From assembly GCA_020723405.1 (NCBI GenBank), contig DYIY01000007.1, positions 62,001 through 126,000 on the forward strand: a stretch of DNA of 64,000 nucleotides, in the 5' to 3' direction. This DNA comes from Thiobacillus denitrificans (GTDB lineage: Bacteria > Pseudomonadota > Gammaproteobacteria > Burkholderiales > Thiobacillaceae). This document shows positions 26,950 through 37,106 of the stretch, piece by piece (the stretch's first letter is position 1; each line of letters begins with the position of its first letter). The position numbers and the translations under genes were made by a program. The notes beneath the pieces were generated by a model, which saw only the letters and a program-made list of their open reading frames with translations, searched no databases and had not been told where the DNA came from.

Positions 26950-27363
26950 TCATGGCCACGCTCCGGATTGACAGCGTCCCAGTTCAAGGACGGGCGCCGC
27001 CGCGTCATGCCATTGGGCGCTGAAGCGGCCCCCATCATCGATGTGCAGGCTGACCAGGCGCCGGTCGCCCCGGTGATCGGCCAGCAAACCGCTGAGCAGA
27101 TAGGCGCTGCCGCTCTCCGTGCGCCGAACCTTTCCCTGGAAACAACCGGACCAGAGGCAGGCGGTCAGCACACCGGACCGGCTGTCGTAGCGATAGGCCT
27201 CGGCATGGGCAAACCCTTCCGCCACCCGCGTGCATCGGGGAGAGGAACATTCGTACTTCACTTCCGGCACGCACTCCACCCCGGCCGCATGTCCCCATGG
27301 CGCAGCCATGGCCCAGGCCACGAGCACAGCCCCAGGCAGGTGGACGTTGCGGCAATAAATCAT
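26950..27363 (-). CDS. Small secreted Cys-containing protein, unknown
   Basis: 137 residues with a signal peptide (MIYCRNVHLPGAVLVAWAMAA, cleavage near GHAAG). The mature part has six Cys in pairs (VECVPEVKYECSS, CTRV, TACLWSGCF, GRC), consistent with disulfides in the periplasm. I recognise no family. Its ATG overlaps the stop of the Sel1-repeat gene by one base, so the two are translationally coupled. It sits between that gene and yejB. Confidence 0.65.
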   Translation of the reverse strand: MIYCRNVHLPGAVLVAWAMAAPWGHAAGVECVPEVKYECSSPRCTRVAEGFAHAEAYRYDSRSGVLTACLWSGCFQGKVRRTESGSAYLLSGLLADHRGDRRLVSLHIDDGGRFSAQWHDAAAPVLELGRCQSGAWP

Positions 27364-29423
27364 CAGTTCATCCCCGGCAGGACGAACATCGGTCGGCCCG
27401 GCACCGACGGGCGGGATGCGTTGTCCAGGACCCGCTGATTGGCGCGCAGCGTCGCTTCAAGTTCACGGCGCAGATTGGCCCGCTCCACCTCGGCGTTCCT
27501 GGCGTCCAACCGGTCGTTGCGCGCCTTCCACTCGGCATTCAAGGCGTCCACCTCCTGCCGAAGGGAGGCATCGATGGCCTTCAGGGCGGCGCCCATGCGC
27601 TTCACGTCCTCTTCGTCCAGGCTGTAGACGGAATTGCCCATGTCCCGCCAGATTTCCTCGCCGACGATCTCCCGGACGTTGCCCTGCTTCACCTCATCCA
27701 GCCAGCGACGGGCGCAGTCCACGAACTCCCGGCTGCGGGCGAGGGACCTGTCCACCTCGCTTTCCGATGCCCGTAGCGAGGCCACCGCCGGGCGGCTGCC
27801 GCAACCCGGGGACGGAGGTTTCCATTCGGATCGGAAATACTGCGCCCGGGTCATCAAAGCCTTGTATTGCGCTTCCTTGGCCGCCTTGAAGGCAGGGTCC
27901 AGACGGGAGATCTTCTCGTCAACGGTGGCCAGGGACTGGTCCAATATCTGCCGATTGACGCTCGCCTTATCCGGGAGCGCCGCCGTCATCTTCAGCAGAA
28001 TCTCCCGCGCTACCAGTTCCCTCGGCATATGGATCAACGAGTCCCAGGCCAGGGCCTTCTTGTTTTGGACATAGCTGACGTAATCCCCCTCGGTCATGGC
28101 CGGCAAGGGCTCCAGGCAGTACCGCCAATCTTCGAGCCCGCCCTTGAGGCCATGCTCGAACTCCCTCAGGGCCGCATGAAGGCACGCCGGCACCGCATTG
28201 ATGCTGGCCGAGCTCAACACGGCCGGCTTGCAGGCCGCGTCTTCGCCCCGCTTCAGACAGGCCCCCAACAGACAGTCGGCCGTCCCCTCCTTCTGCAACG
28301 TGGGCAGGGCCTTGAAGGCATCCACGGAAGCGGCGTCCGCCAGGGCGAGGATGGCCGCGCTGGAATCACCGTCGTAGCAGGCGCCGGCAGCCGCACGGAC
28401 AAGCTGTCCAAGGACGACATCGTTGTGGCTTTCCTTCGTGCGATGTTCCAAATGATAGGTACGAAATTCCGCCTTGGCCTTGTCGGCGTTTTCCCCGTCT
28501 TGAATCCGCTGGGCGGCCTGGTCCCAGCTTGCCTGGAATTCGGACTTCAGCCGCGTGTTCTCCGCCTCCCAGCGCGCTTTCAGCATCAGGGCCAACTCAT
28601 AGCGTGCGGGGGTGTATCCCAGGGACCCGGCACGCAGGAACAGGGCTTCGGCCTTGCCCGGATCCTTCGCGACGCCGGCCCCATGCTTCAACTTTCTCCC
28701 CAGATCGGACAAGGAAGCGGCAAACCCCAGGTCGGCCGCCCTCTGCAGGTAGGGCAGGCCCTGATCGCGGGTGTCCTCGCTCTCGTCCAGCATCGCCGAC
28801 AGGTTGTGCATGGCAAGGGGTTCGTTGGCCTCCATGCCCCGCCGATACCACTTGAGGGCCAGATCAGGGTTCCTGATCGCCGGGTCCTGGCTTTGCTCGT
28901 GTATGCGGCCGAGCAGGGTCATCCCATGGCCGCTGCCCTTGGCAACAGCCTGCTCGAACAGGGCGACGGCACGCTTTTCGTCCTTGGGAAGCAGGCGGCC
29001 GTATTGATAGTGGAGCCCCTTGTCCAGAAGATCTTCCGGGTCGCCGGAATCGGCCCCCGGCGGGTCGTACTGCTTCTTTTCGCCGTCCATCGGCGAGATC
29101 CCCTTGCGATACCCGGTCAGCACGTAAAGCCGCGCATTGGCGTCGCCCTGCCGTGCCGCCCGTCTGAACCAGATCAACGCCTGGGGATGGGCGCCGCGTT
29201 CCGCGAAGACCAGCCCCATCCGGAACTGGGCCTCCAGGTGTCCCTTTCGGGCCATGTCCTCCAGCTTGAGCAGCGTGTCCTCCGAACGGTCCTGGGCGTC
29301 CAGGGCGGCGAACACGGCTTGAGCATCCACGAACTTGGCCCCAGCGCCGGCGGCAAGCGCGGGGGCCGGCAGGGACAGGGCGAGGCACGACAAAACGGAC
29401 AGCAGGATGGATTTTCGTTTCAT
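27363..29423 (-). CDS. Secreted Sel1/TPR-repeat protein
   Basis: 686 residues. Signal peptide MKRKSILLSVLSCLALSLPAPALA. The N-terminal half carries Sel1-like repeats (HLEAQFRMGLVFAERGAHPQ, ALALFEQAVAKGSGHGMTLL-type, NEPLAMHNLSAMLDE, YTPARYELALMLKA). The C-terminal third is charged with long helices, including a coiled coil near the end (ALNAEWKARNDRLDARNAEV). Sel1 proteins mediate protein-protein contacts in the periplasm. It lies between the Yej binding protein and permease genes. The function is unknown. Confidence 0.78.
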   Translation of the reverse strand: MKRKSILLSVLSCLALSLPAPALAAGAGAKFVDAQAVFAALDAQDRSEDTLLKLEDMARKGHLEAQFRMGLVFAERGAHPQALIWFRRAARQGDANARLYVLTGYRKGISPMDGEKKQYDPPGADSGDPEDLLDKGLHYQYGRLLPKDEKRAVALFEQAVAKGSGHGMTLLGRIHEQSQDPAIRNPDLALKWYRRGMEANEPLAMHNLSAMLDESEDTRDQGLPYLQRAADLGFAASLSDLGRKLKHGAGVAKDPGKAEALFLRAGSLGYTPARYELALMLKARWEAENTRLKSEFQASWDQAAQRIQDGENADKAKAEFRTYHLEHRTKESHNDVVLGQLVRAAAGACYDGDSSAAILALADAASVDAFKALPTLQKEGTADCLLGACLKRGEDAACKPAVLSSASINAVPACLHAALREFEHGLKGGLEDWRYCLEPLPAMTEGDYVSYVQNKKALAWDSLIHMPRELVAREILLKMTAALPDKASVNRQILDQSLATVDEKISRLDPAFKAAKEAQYKALMTRAQYFRSEWKPPSPGCGSRPAVASLRASESEVDRSLARSREFVDCARRWLDEVKQGNVREIVGEEIWRDMGNSVYSLDEEDVKRMGAALKAIDASLRQEVDALNAEWKARNDRLDARNAEVERANLRRELEATLRANQRVLDNASRPSVPGRPMFVLPGMN

Positions 29424-29559
29424 GCTCGGCCCCTTGTAGCCCCGTATTCACTTGTTGGTAAACACACCGTGGCCTCTGCGCAAAGCGGCGCCGCTTCGCG
29501 CACCGGGATCTGCCTGAAATTTCCGCGCGGGTTCACGATGGCAACGGAGTTCAAGGCAA

Positions 29560-31767
29560 TCAGATTCCATCCGTGGCGCGACTGCGCATGCGCCGCCGAT
29601 AGGCCGTCACTGCCGGCCACACCAGCGCCGCCAGCAGGGCGACCATGACGAACACGGGCAGCAACGCCGGCTGGTTCCAGCGGGCCTGGTAGGCCTCGCG
29701 AGCGGCCGGGTCCACCCGCCGGTACTTGAGCAGGTTGTGGGCCATGAGATTGGGCTTGGCGTTCTTCACCCAGCCATGGCGCAGGCCGAAGCTCTTGGGA
29801 TGGAAGGCGAAAAGCCAGGGGGCGTCCTGGCGGACCAGCTCCACCATGCGGTCGATGACGGCCTGCCGTTCCGGCCCGTTGTCCATGTCCTTCATCTGCT
29901 CGAACAGCCGGTCGAATTCCGGGTTCTGGTAGTTGGCCGCATTCTCGCCCCCTGCCCCCACCTTCTTGTTGGGGCCGTAGAGGAGGAACAGGAAGTTCTC
30001 CGGATCCGGGTAATCGGCGTTCCAACCCCACTCGAAGAGCTGCTCGCTGCCCTTGAGCATCTTGTCCTGGAAGCGGTTGTAGTCGGTGGCCCGGATCACC
30101 AGCTGGATGCCCAGTTTGGCGAATTGCTTGCGGAACCAGTCCATGCGCGACTTGGCCTCGGGGCCGCTGGCCATGGTGTCGAAATAGAGGGTCAGGGGCT
30201 GGCCGGTCCGGGCGTCCCGACCATCGGGATAGCCGGCTTCCGCCAGGAGCTTCTTCGCGTCCTCCAGTGGCCGCCGCTTGAATTTCCCGCAGGCCGGTTC
30301 GCCCGCGCCGCAGTCCGGTCGGAAGATCACCGGATTGATGCCCTGGGTCCCTTCCCGATGGCCGAATATCCCCGGGGGGATGGGGCCTTGGCCGGGAATG
30401 CCCCGGCCATTGAGAAAGATGGAGATGAACTCCTCGTAATCGACGGCGATGGACAGGGCCTGACGCAGTTTGCGGGCGGCCTCCCCGTTGCCCCCCACCA
30501 CCGGATCCAGCATGTTGAAGCCCATGTAGTTGAGGGACGGCCGGGCGGCGGTGGACAGCTGGATGCCCCGCTCGCGCATGTCCGGGGTCAGGTCCGGCTG
30601 CCCGTCGGCGTTCATGCGGATGGCCTGGTCGAAGCTGTCGGAACTCACCCCGGAGGCGTCGTAGTAGCCCTGGAGGAATTTGTTCCAGTAGGGCACATCC
30701 TCCTTCTCCAGGGAATAGACCACCTTGTCCACCATGGGCAGGCGCCTGCCCGCGTCGTCCAGCAGGCCGGCCTCCCGGTCCCCCGGGTCACCCTCGGCGG
30801 GATAGAAGTCGTCGTGGTAATGGGGATTGCGGGCCAGCACCATGACCCGGTTGGGATCGTTCTCGGCCAGGTAGTAGGCTCCCGTGCCCACCGGCTGCCA
30901 GTCCAGGCTGAAGTTCTTCTCCGCCATGCCGGGCTGGCGGTAGAAGCGTTCCGCCTCCTCCGGCACCGGCGCGAAGAAGGGCATGGCCAGCCAGTAGAGG
31001 AACTGGGGATACTTGCCCTGGATGCGCACCCGGTAGGTGTAGCGGTCCACGCTGTAGGCGCCTTTGAATGCGAAGGCGTTCAGGTCCAGGTAGGCGTCCT
31101 TGGGCTGGGCCTTGGCGGCCTGGCCCAGGGCCTTGGCCAGGTCCCCCAGGCCGACGATGTAATCGGCCATGAGGCCCAGGATCGGCGACTGGACCCGGGG
31201 ATTAGCCAGGCGACGGATCTGGTAGACGAAGTCCTCGGCCGTCAGCTCCCGGGTGCCGGTTTCCGTGAAGTCCTGGAAGCTGTCCATGGCCGCCAGTTCG
31301 TCGGCCCGGATGGGGACGTAACGGGGTTTGCCTTCAGGAGTCCTGGCGAAGCAGGGGTGGGGCTGGTAGCGCACCCCCGGACGGATGCGGATTTCGTATT
31401 CCGACACGGCGATGGCCTTGGCCGGGGCGTCGGCGGGCAGCGGCCTGCCGGCCCCGTCGTAGTAACGCACCGTGGGCATGGCCGCCGCCGTCTGGGGCTC
31501 CAGGGTGTAGGGCCGCTTCAGGTAGTGGTATTGCAGGGGCGGCTCGTAGATGTTGCCCAGGTAGACGTATTCGTTCTCGCTATAGGAACGGGCCGGATCC
31601 AGATGCTTGGGCCGCTCTTCGAAGGCCGAATAGAGGACGGACTGGCCCGGCGGGGCCGGAGGATAGGGGCTGTTGGCCGGCTGGGAGCAGGCGCTGAGCA
31701 AGCTCGCCAGAAGAACCGCCATGACCGCCTTGATCGTGGGGCCGGAAACGGTCGGGTGGCGGGCCAC
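29560..31767 (-). CDS. Oligopeptide-binding protein, SBP_bac_5 family (YejA-like)
   Basis: 735 residues from GTG 31767. An N-terminal lipobox LLSAC predicts a lipoprotein. The body is a family-5 solute-binding protein (PGVRYQPHPCF, LTAEDFVYQIRRLANP, GTGAYYLAENDPNRVMVLAR, LRQALSIAVDYEEFI, WGWNADYPDPENF). The end is unusual: a hydrophobic helix LLPVFVMVALLAALVWPAV followed by basic YRRRMRSR, a C-terminal membrane anchor. The ATG at 31722 would leave no positive N-region, so the GTG is preferred. It is the probable ligand-receiving subunit for YejBEF. Confidence 0.85.
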   Translation of the reverse strand: MARHPTVSGPTIKAVMAVLLASLLSACSQPANSPYPPAPPGQSVLYSAFEERPKHLDPARSYSENEYVYLGNIYEPPLQYHYLKRPYTLEPQTAAAMPTVRYYDGAGRPLPADAPAKAIAVSEYEIRIRPGVRYQPHPCFARTPEGKPRYVPIRADELAAMDSFQDFTETGTRELTAEDFVYQIRRLANPRVQSPILGLMADYIVGLGDLAKALGQAAKAQPKDAYLDLNAFAFKGAYSVDRYTYRVRIQGKYPQFLYWLAMPFFAPVPEEAERFYRQPGMAEKNFSLDWQPVGTGAYYLAENDPNRVMVLARNPHYHDDFYPAEGDPGDREAGLLDDAGRRLPMVDKVVYSLEKEDVPYWNKFLQGYYDASGVSSDSFDQAIRMNADGQPDLTPDMRERGIQLSTAARPSLNYMGFNMLDPVVGGNGEAARKLRQALSIAVDYEEFISIFLNGRGIPGQGPIPPGIFGHREGTQGINPVIFRPDCGAGEPACGKFKRRPLEDAKKLLAEAGYPDGRDARTGQPLTLYFDTMASGPEAKSRMDWFRKQFAKLGIQLVIRATDYNRFQDKMLKGSEQLFEWGWNADYPDPENFLFLLYGPNKKVGAGGENAANYQNPEFDRLFEQMKDMDNGPERQAVIDRMVELVRQDAPWLFAFHPKSFGLRHGWVKNAKPNLMAHNLLKYRRVDPAAREAYQARWNQPALLPVFVMVALLAALVWPAVTAYRRRMRSRATDGI

Positions 31768-31952
31768 CCTCACCCCCGGATCATCCACATCCACCCCGCC
31801 CCTCGAGGCCATCGATGGTCACGCCCTACCCCTTTCTCGGCCCCGGGCCGGGAACGACGATCCCCCGGACCGGCGAAGCAGGTGTTTCGCCGTGGGGTGG
31901 CATTTTGCAGACCCCGTCTGGCATCGATCCGGCGAACCGGGCGGATTGGCGT

Positions 31953-32300
31953 TCACGCCGCCGCTTCCAGCGCCGGGTCGGGGGTGATGCGGTTGCGGTA
32001 TAGATCCATGACCGGGAAGCACAGTTCGTAATCTCCCCAGACCAGCTCGCCATGTTCGATGCGATATTCGGCGCAACGCTCCGGGAATGACCAGGCTCGA
32101 ATATCGGGATGCAGCGCAGTGCTCAGGAAAGTCTTGAAGTCGATGGTCTGCTCAGTCCCGTCGTCAAACTGCACACGCAACTTGAGCTCCCCGACGACCT
32201 CAGCGGCGACCACGTTGATGACGGAAGGAATCACTTCAATCTCCTCGTGATGTGCTCCGGCCGCACTGATCAGGCCGAAGTATTCATAGAGCTTGGGCAT
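31953..32300 (-). CDS. DUF2442 protein with DUF4160-like N-terminus
   Basis: 115 residues. The first ten residues (MPKLYEYFGL) look like the start of DUF4160 proteins, while residues about 22-105 are a DUF2442 domain (LKLRVQFDDGTEQTIDF, then AWSFPERCAEYRIEHGELVWG). Genes for these two domains are often adjacent, so this may be a fusion after loss of most of the DUF4160 part. The function is unknown; a toxin-antitoxin role has been suggested for such pairs but cannot be shown here. Confidence 0.65.
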   Translation of the reverse strand: MPKLYEYFGLISAAGAHHEEIEVIPSVINVVAAEVVGELKLRVQFDDGTEQTIDFKTFLSTALHPDIRAWSFPERCAEYRIEHGELVWGDYELCFPVMDLYRNRITPDPALEAAA

Positions 32301-32326
32301 CGCTCACTTCGTCCTGGCCGGCCTGT

Positions 32327-33667
<1,341 letters not shown>

Positions 33668-34807
33668 TCAGGTATTTTCCACCAACCAGGCGCCGTCGCG
33701 CTTGACCAGCATCCGGTCGCAGCCCAATTCGGCCCGGTGGGCATCGTGGCCGGGCAGGGCCTGCACCACCCGCTCGCCCCGGGCCCGCAGATCGGCCACG
33801 GCGGCCGGGTCGGCGTCGGCCGGGGCCAGGATGCCGGGCCGGCCGGCAGGCTGGGGCAGGCAGTCCAGGATCTGGCGCAGGTCCAGGCTGAAGCCGGTGG
33901 CCGGACGGCTGCGCCCGAACACGGCGCCGGCCCCGTCGTAGCGGCCCCCCAGGGCCACGGCCCGGGACTGGCCGCCGGCGTAGGCGGCGAACATGACGCC
34001 GTTGTGGTAGCCGTCGCCGCGCAGGTCCGACAGGTCGATGCCCAGGTCGGCCCCCTGCCCCGCCGCCAGCAGCCGGTCCAGGTCGTCCAGGGCCCGGCGG
34101 ATGGCCGGCAGGTCGGGCAACACGGCACGGGCCCGGTCCAGGGCCTCCCGGCCGCCGTACAGGTTGGGCAGGGCCCGGATGGCGCTCTGCCAGGGTTCGT
34201 TGAGGCTGGCGGTGAGGGCGTCCACTTCCGGCCCGTCCTTGTCGCGCAGGGCGGCGAACAGGGCGCCGGCGGTTTCCGGCGCGAGGTCGGCCCCCTGGGC
34301 CAGGGCGCGGAACACCCCGGCGTGGCCCAGGCTGACCCGCCAGTCCGGCACACCGGCCAGATTGAGGGCGGCCAGCAGCAGGGCCTGGATCTCCAGGTCG
34401 GCTTCGATGCCGGCGTGGCCGAACAGTTCGGCCCCCACCTGGAAGGGCTCCCGGCTGCCCAGGCCGGCGGGCTTGGTGCGCAAAACCGGGCCCGCATAGC
34501 AGAGCCGGGTGGGGCCCTGGTGATTGATGAGGTGGGCGTCGATGCGTGCCGCCTGGGGAGTCATGTCGGCCCGCACGCCCATCATGCGGCCGGACAGGCC
34601 GTCCACCACCTTGAAGGTTTTCAGGTCCAGGTCCCGGGCGGCGCCGGTGAGCAGGGATTCCAGGTATTCCACCAGGGGCGGGCTCACCAGTTCGTAGCCG
34701 TGGCCGTCGAACAGGTCCAGCAGGCGCCGGCGCAGGCCTTCGGCCGCCCGGGCGTAGTGGGGCAGGATGTCTTCCAGGTATTCGGGGAGAAGCCAGGCGG
34801 GGGTCAT
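33668..34807 (-). CDS. hisZ: ATP phosphoribosyltransferase regulatory subunit
   Basis: 379 residues, a histidyl-tRNA synthetase paralogue without the anticodon-binding domain. Class II motif 2-like LRPDMTPQ is seen as VRADMTPQAARIDAH, and motif 3-like ALGGRYDGAGAVFG is near the end. HisZ activates the short form of HisG in the first step of histidine synthesis. Its 5' neighbour DUF2065 overlaps by four bases, and purA follows. This order is typical of Betaproteobacteria. Confidence 0.93.
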   Translation of the reverse strand: MTPAWLLPEYLEDILPHYARAAEGLRRRLLDLFDGHGYELVSPPLVEYLESLLTGAARDLDLKTFKVVDGLSGRMMGVRADMTPQAARIDAHLINHQGPTRLCYAGPVLRTKPAGLGSREPFQVGAELFGHAGIEADLEIQALLLAALNLAGVPDWRVSLGHAGVFRALAQGADLAPETAGALFAALRDKDGPEVDALTASLNEPWQSAIRALPNLYGGREALDRARAVLPDLPAIRRALDDLDRLLAAGQGADLGIDLSDLRGDGYHNGVMFAAYAGGQSRAVALGGRYDGAGAVFGRSRPATGFSLDLRQILDCLPQPAGRPGILAPADADPAAVADLRARGERVVQALPGHDAHRAELGCDRMLVKRDGAWLVENT

Positions 34808-34998
34808 GGTTGGGTGAAAAGCAATAGCAACAGGCCGGCCAGCATGGAGACGAGGCCCATGAAACGCAGTTGGCCGTCGCTGAACTGGATCATCCGGGTG
34901 AAGGCCTCCCGCCAGGCCGCCGGGGCCAGGAAGGGGAGAACCCCTTCCATGACCAGCATGAGGGCCAGGGCGGGCATGAAAATGTCGCCAAGACTCAT
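34804..34998 (-). CDS. DUF2065 small membrane protein
   Basis: 64 residues with two TM helices (IFMPALALMLVMEGVLPFLA and LRFMGLVSMLAGLLLLLF). The length, two-helix layout and position between hflC and hisZ fit the DUF2065 (YjeT) family. The role is unknown; association with the HflKC complex is inferred from gene order only. Its stop overlaps the hisZ start by four bases. Confidence 0.85.
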   Translation of the reverse strand: MSLGDIFMPALALMLVMEGVLPFLAPAAWREAFTRMIQFSDGQLRFMGLVSMLAGLLLLLFTQP

Positions 34999-35016
34999 GG
35001 CCGACCGGACAGGCGC

Positions 35017-35895
35017 TTACTTGCCGCCGCCCTTCGAGGACTTCATGTAGCGGAAGAACTCGGAATTGGGCTGCACGACCATCAGGTCGGACTTGTTGCG
35101 GAAGCTGTTGCGGTAGGACTCCATGCTCCGGTAGAAGGCATAGAACTCCGGGTTGCGGCCGTAGGCCTCGGCATAGATGGCGGAGGCCTTGCCGTCGCCT
35201 TCACCCTTGATGCGCTGGGCGTCCCGGTAGGCTTCGGCGACGATGACTTCCCGCTGCTTGTCGGCGTCGGCGCGGATCTTCTCCGCCTCGGCGGCGCCGG
35301 TGGAGCGCAGTTCGTTGGCCACCCGTTTGCGTTCCGCGTCCATGCGCCGGTAGACGGATTCACTCACCTCGCTGGGCAGGTCCACCCGCTTGATGCGCAC
35401 GTCCAGCACCTGCACGCCGAAGCGGCGGGCATCGGCGTCGGCGGACTGGCGCAGGCTTTCCATCACGTCGTCCCGCTGGCCGGACACCACGTCGTGGACG
35501 GTGCGCTTGCCGAACTCGGCGCGCATGCCGTCGTTGACCGTCTGGGCCAGGCGGTTGATGGCGCTGCGCTCGCCGTCCTTGAAGGACACGTAGAACTTCT
35601 CCACGTCGAACACCCGCCATTTGACGAAGTAGTCCACCAGGACGTTCTTCTTCTCGGAGGTGATGAAACGCTCCGGATCGGCGGCGTCCAGGGTCAGCAC
35701 CCGGGTGTCGAAATAGCGGATGTTCTCGATGACGGGGATCTTGAAGTAGAGGCCCGGTTCCTTGTTGATGCGGACGATCTCCCCAAGACGGAAGACGATG
35801 GCCGCCTGGCGCTGGTCCACGGTGAACAGGGACAGGGCCAGGAGCAGCAGGGCCACCACCAGGGTGATCACCACGCCGGTCATGTTCTTCATCAT
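35017..35895 (-). CDS. hflC: HflC, SPFH-domain partner of FtsH
   Basis: 292 residues. One N-terminal TM helix (MTGVVITLVVALLLLALSLF) with the remainder periplasmic, then a prohibitin/SPFH domain (VDQRQAAIVFRLGEIV, GLYFKIPVIENIRYFDTRVL) and a helical region with EGDGKASAIYAEAYGRNPEFY. With HflK it forms the large cage around the FtsH protease. Four-base overlap with hflK. Confidence 0.95.
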   Translation of the reverse strand: MMKNMTGVVITLVVALLLLALSLFTVDQRQAAIVFRLGEIVRINKEPGLYFKIPVIENIRYFDTRVLTLDAADPERFITSEKKNVLVDYFVKWRVFDVEKFYVSFKDGERSAINRLAQTVNDGMRAEFGKRTVHDVVSGQRDDVMESLRQSADADARRFGVQVLDVRIKRVDLPSEVSESVYRRMDAERKRVANELRSTGAAEAEKIRADADKQREVIVAEAYRDAQRIKGEGDGKASAIYAEAYGRNPEFYAFYRSMESYRNSFRNKSDLMVVQPNSEFFRYMKSSKGGGK

Positions 35896-37106
35896 GGCCG
35901 TTCCTCCCGTTCCCGGTTGCGGAAGGCGTCGCGGCTGCGGAACAGGCCTTCCTGGGACGGGCTGGCCGACTGCTCGACGGGGCGCGGCGCCGCCGCCTCG
36001 GGGGCCGGCGCGCCACCGGTCTGGGTCATCTGCATGAGCTTGTCCAGGGGCAGGTAGAGCAGGTTGCCGCCCTGCTTGTCATCCACCAGCACCTTGGTGG
36101 TGTTGGACATGACCTGCTGCATGGTGTCCTGGTAGAGGCGCTCCCGGGTCACCTGGGGGGCCTTGGTGTATTCCACCAGGATCTGTTTGAAGCGGGAAGC
36201 CTCGCCCTCGGCCTCTGCCACCACCTTCAGCTTGTGGCCGTTGGCCTCTTCCATGAGCCGGGCCGCCACGCCCCGGGCCCGGGGAATCACGTCGTTGGCG
36301 TAGGCCTGGCCCTCGTTCTTCAGGCGCTCCCGATCCTGGCCGGCCTTCACGGCGTCGTCGAAGGCCGCCTGGACCTGCTCGGGGGGCTGGGCATTCTGCA
36401 TGTTGAGCTTGCTCACGTTGATGCCGGTCTTGTAGCGATCCAGGATGTCCTGCATGAGCTTGGTGGCCCGGGCGGCGATGTCGGCCCGGCCCTCGTAGAG
36501 CACGTAGTCCATCTTGCTCTTGCCGACGATCTCCCGCATGGCCGTCTCGGCGGCCTGCTTGACGGCCTCGTCGGGTTCCCGGTTGGCAAACAGGTAGTCC
36601 TCGGCATCCTTCAGGGTGTATTGCACCGAGAATTGCAGGTCGATGATGTTCTCGTCGTCGGTAAGCATGAGGGATTCCCCCAGCACCTTGGTCTTGACGC
36701 TGTTCTTGTAGCCCACCTCCACGGTGCGCACCTGTTCCACGTTGACCAGTTCCACGCTCTCCACGGGATAGGGCAAATGCCATCGGGGCCCGGGCTGGGT
36801 GCTTTCGGCGTACTTGCCGAAGCGCAGCACCACGCCGCGCTCGCCGGCATCCACGATGTAAAGACCGGAACCCAGCCAGATGAGGACCGCCAGGGTCACC
36901 ACCAGGCCGGCGCCGCCGGGCAGGTTGAATTCGGGCACACCGCCACCGGGACGAGGCGGCGGCTCATTGCCACCCCCACCCTTGCGGTTGAACAGGCCGT
37001 TCAGCCGGCGGTTGAAGTTCTTCCAGAGTTCGTCGAGATCCGGCGGGCCACCGTTGTTCTTGTTGCCGCCGTTCTGGTTACCCCACTGGGGGTCGTTCCA
37101 GGCCAT
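35892..37106 (-). CDS. hflK: HflK, SPFH-domain partner of FtsH
   Basis: 404 residues. The cytoplasmic Gly/Pro/Asn-rich N-terminus (MAWNDPQWGNQNGGNKNNGG) precedes one TM helix (GLVVTLAVLIWLGSGLYIV) and an SPFH domain (VLRFGKYAESTQPGPRWHLP). The C-terminal region is helical with a Pro/Ala tail. Overlap with the hflX 3' end is 29 bases, unusually long for this gene pair; hflK starts inside hflX at 37106. Confidence 0.95.
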   Translation of the reverse strand: MAWNDPQWGNQNGGNKNNGGPPDLDELWKNFNRRLNGLFNRKGGGGNEPPPRPGGGVPEFNLPGGAGLVVTLAVLIWLGSGLYIVDAGERGVVLRFGKYAESTQPGPRWHLPYPVESVELVNVEQVRTVEVGYKNSVKTKVLGESLMLTDDENIIDLQFSVQYTLKDAEDYLFANREPDEAVKQAAETAMREIVGKSKMDYVLYEGRADIAARATKLMQDILDRYKTGINVSKLNMQNAQPPEQVQAAFDDAVKAGQDRERLKNEGQAYANDVIPRARGVAARLMEEANGHKLKVVAEAEGEASRFKQILVEYTKAPQVTRERLYQDTMQQVMSNTTKVLVDDKQGGNLLYLPLDKLMQMTQTGGAPAPEAAAPRPVEQSASPSQEGLFRSRDAFRNREREERP

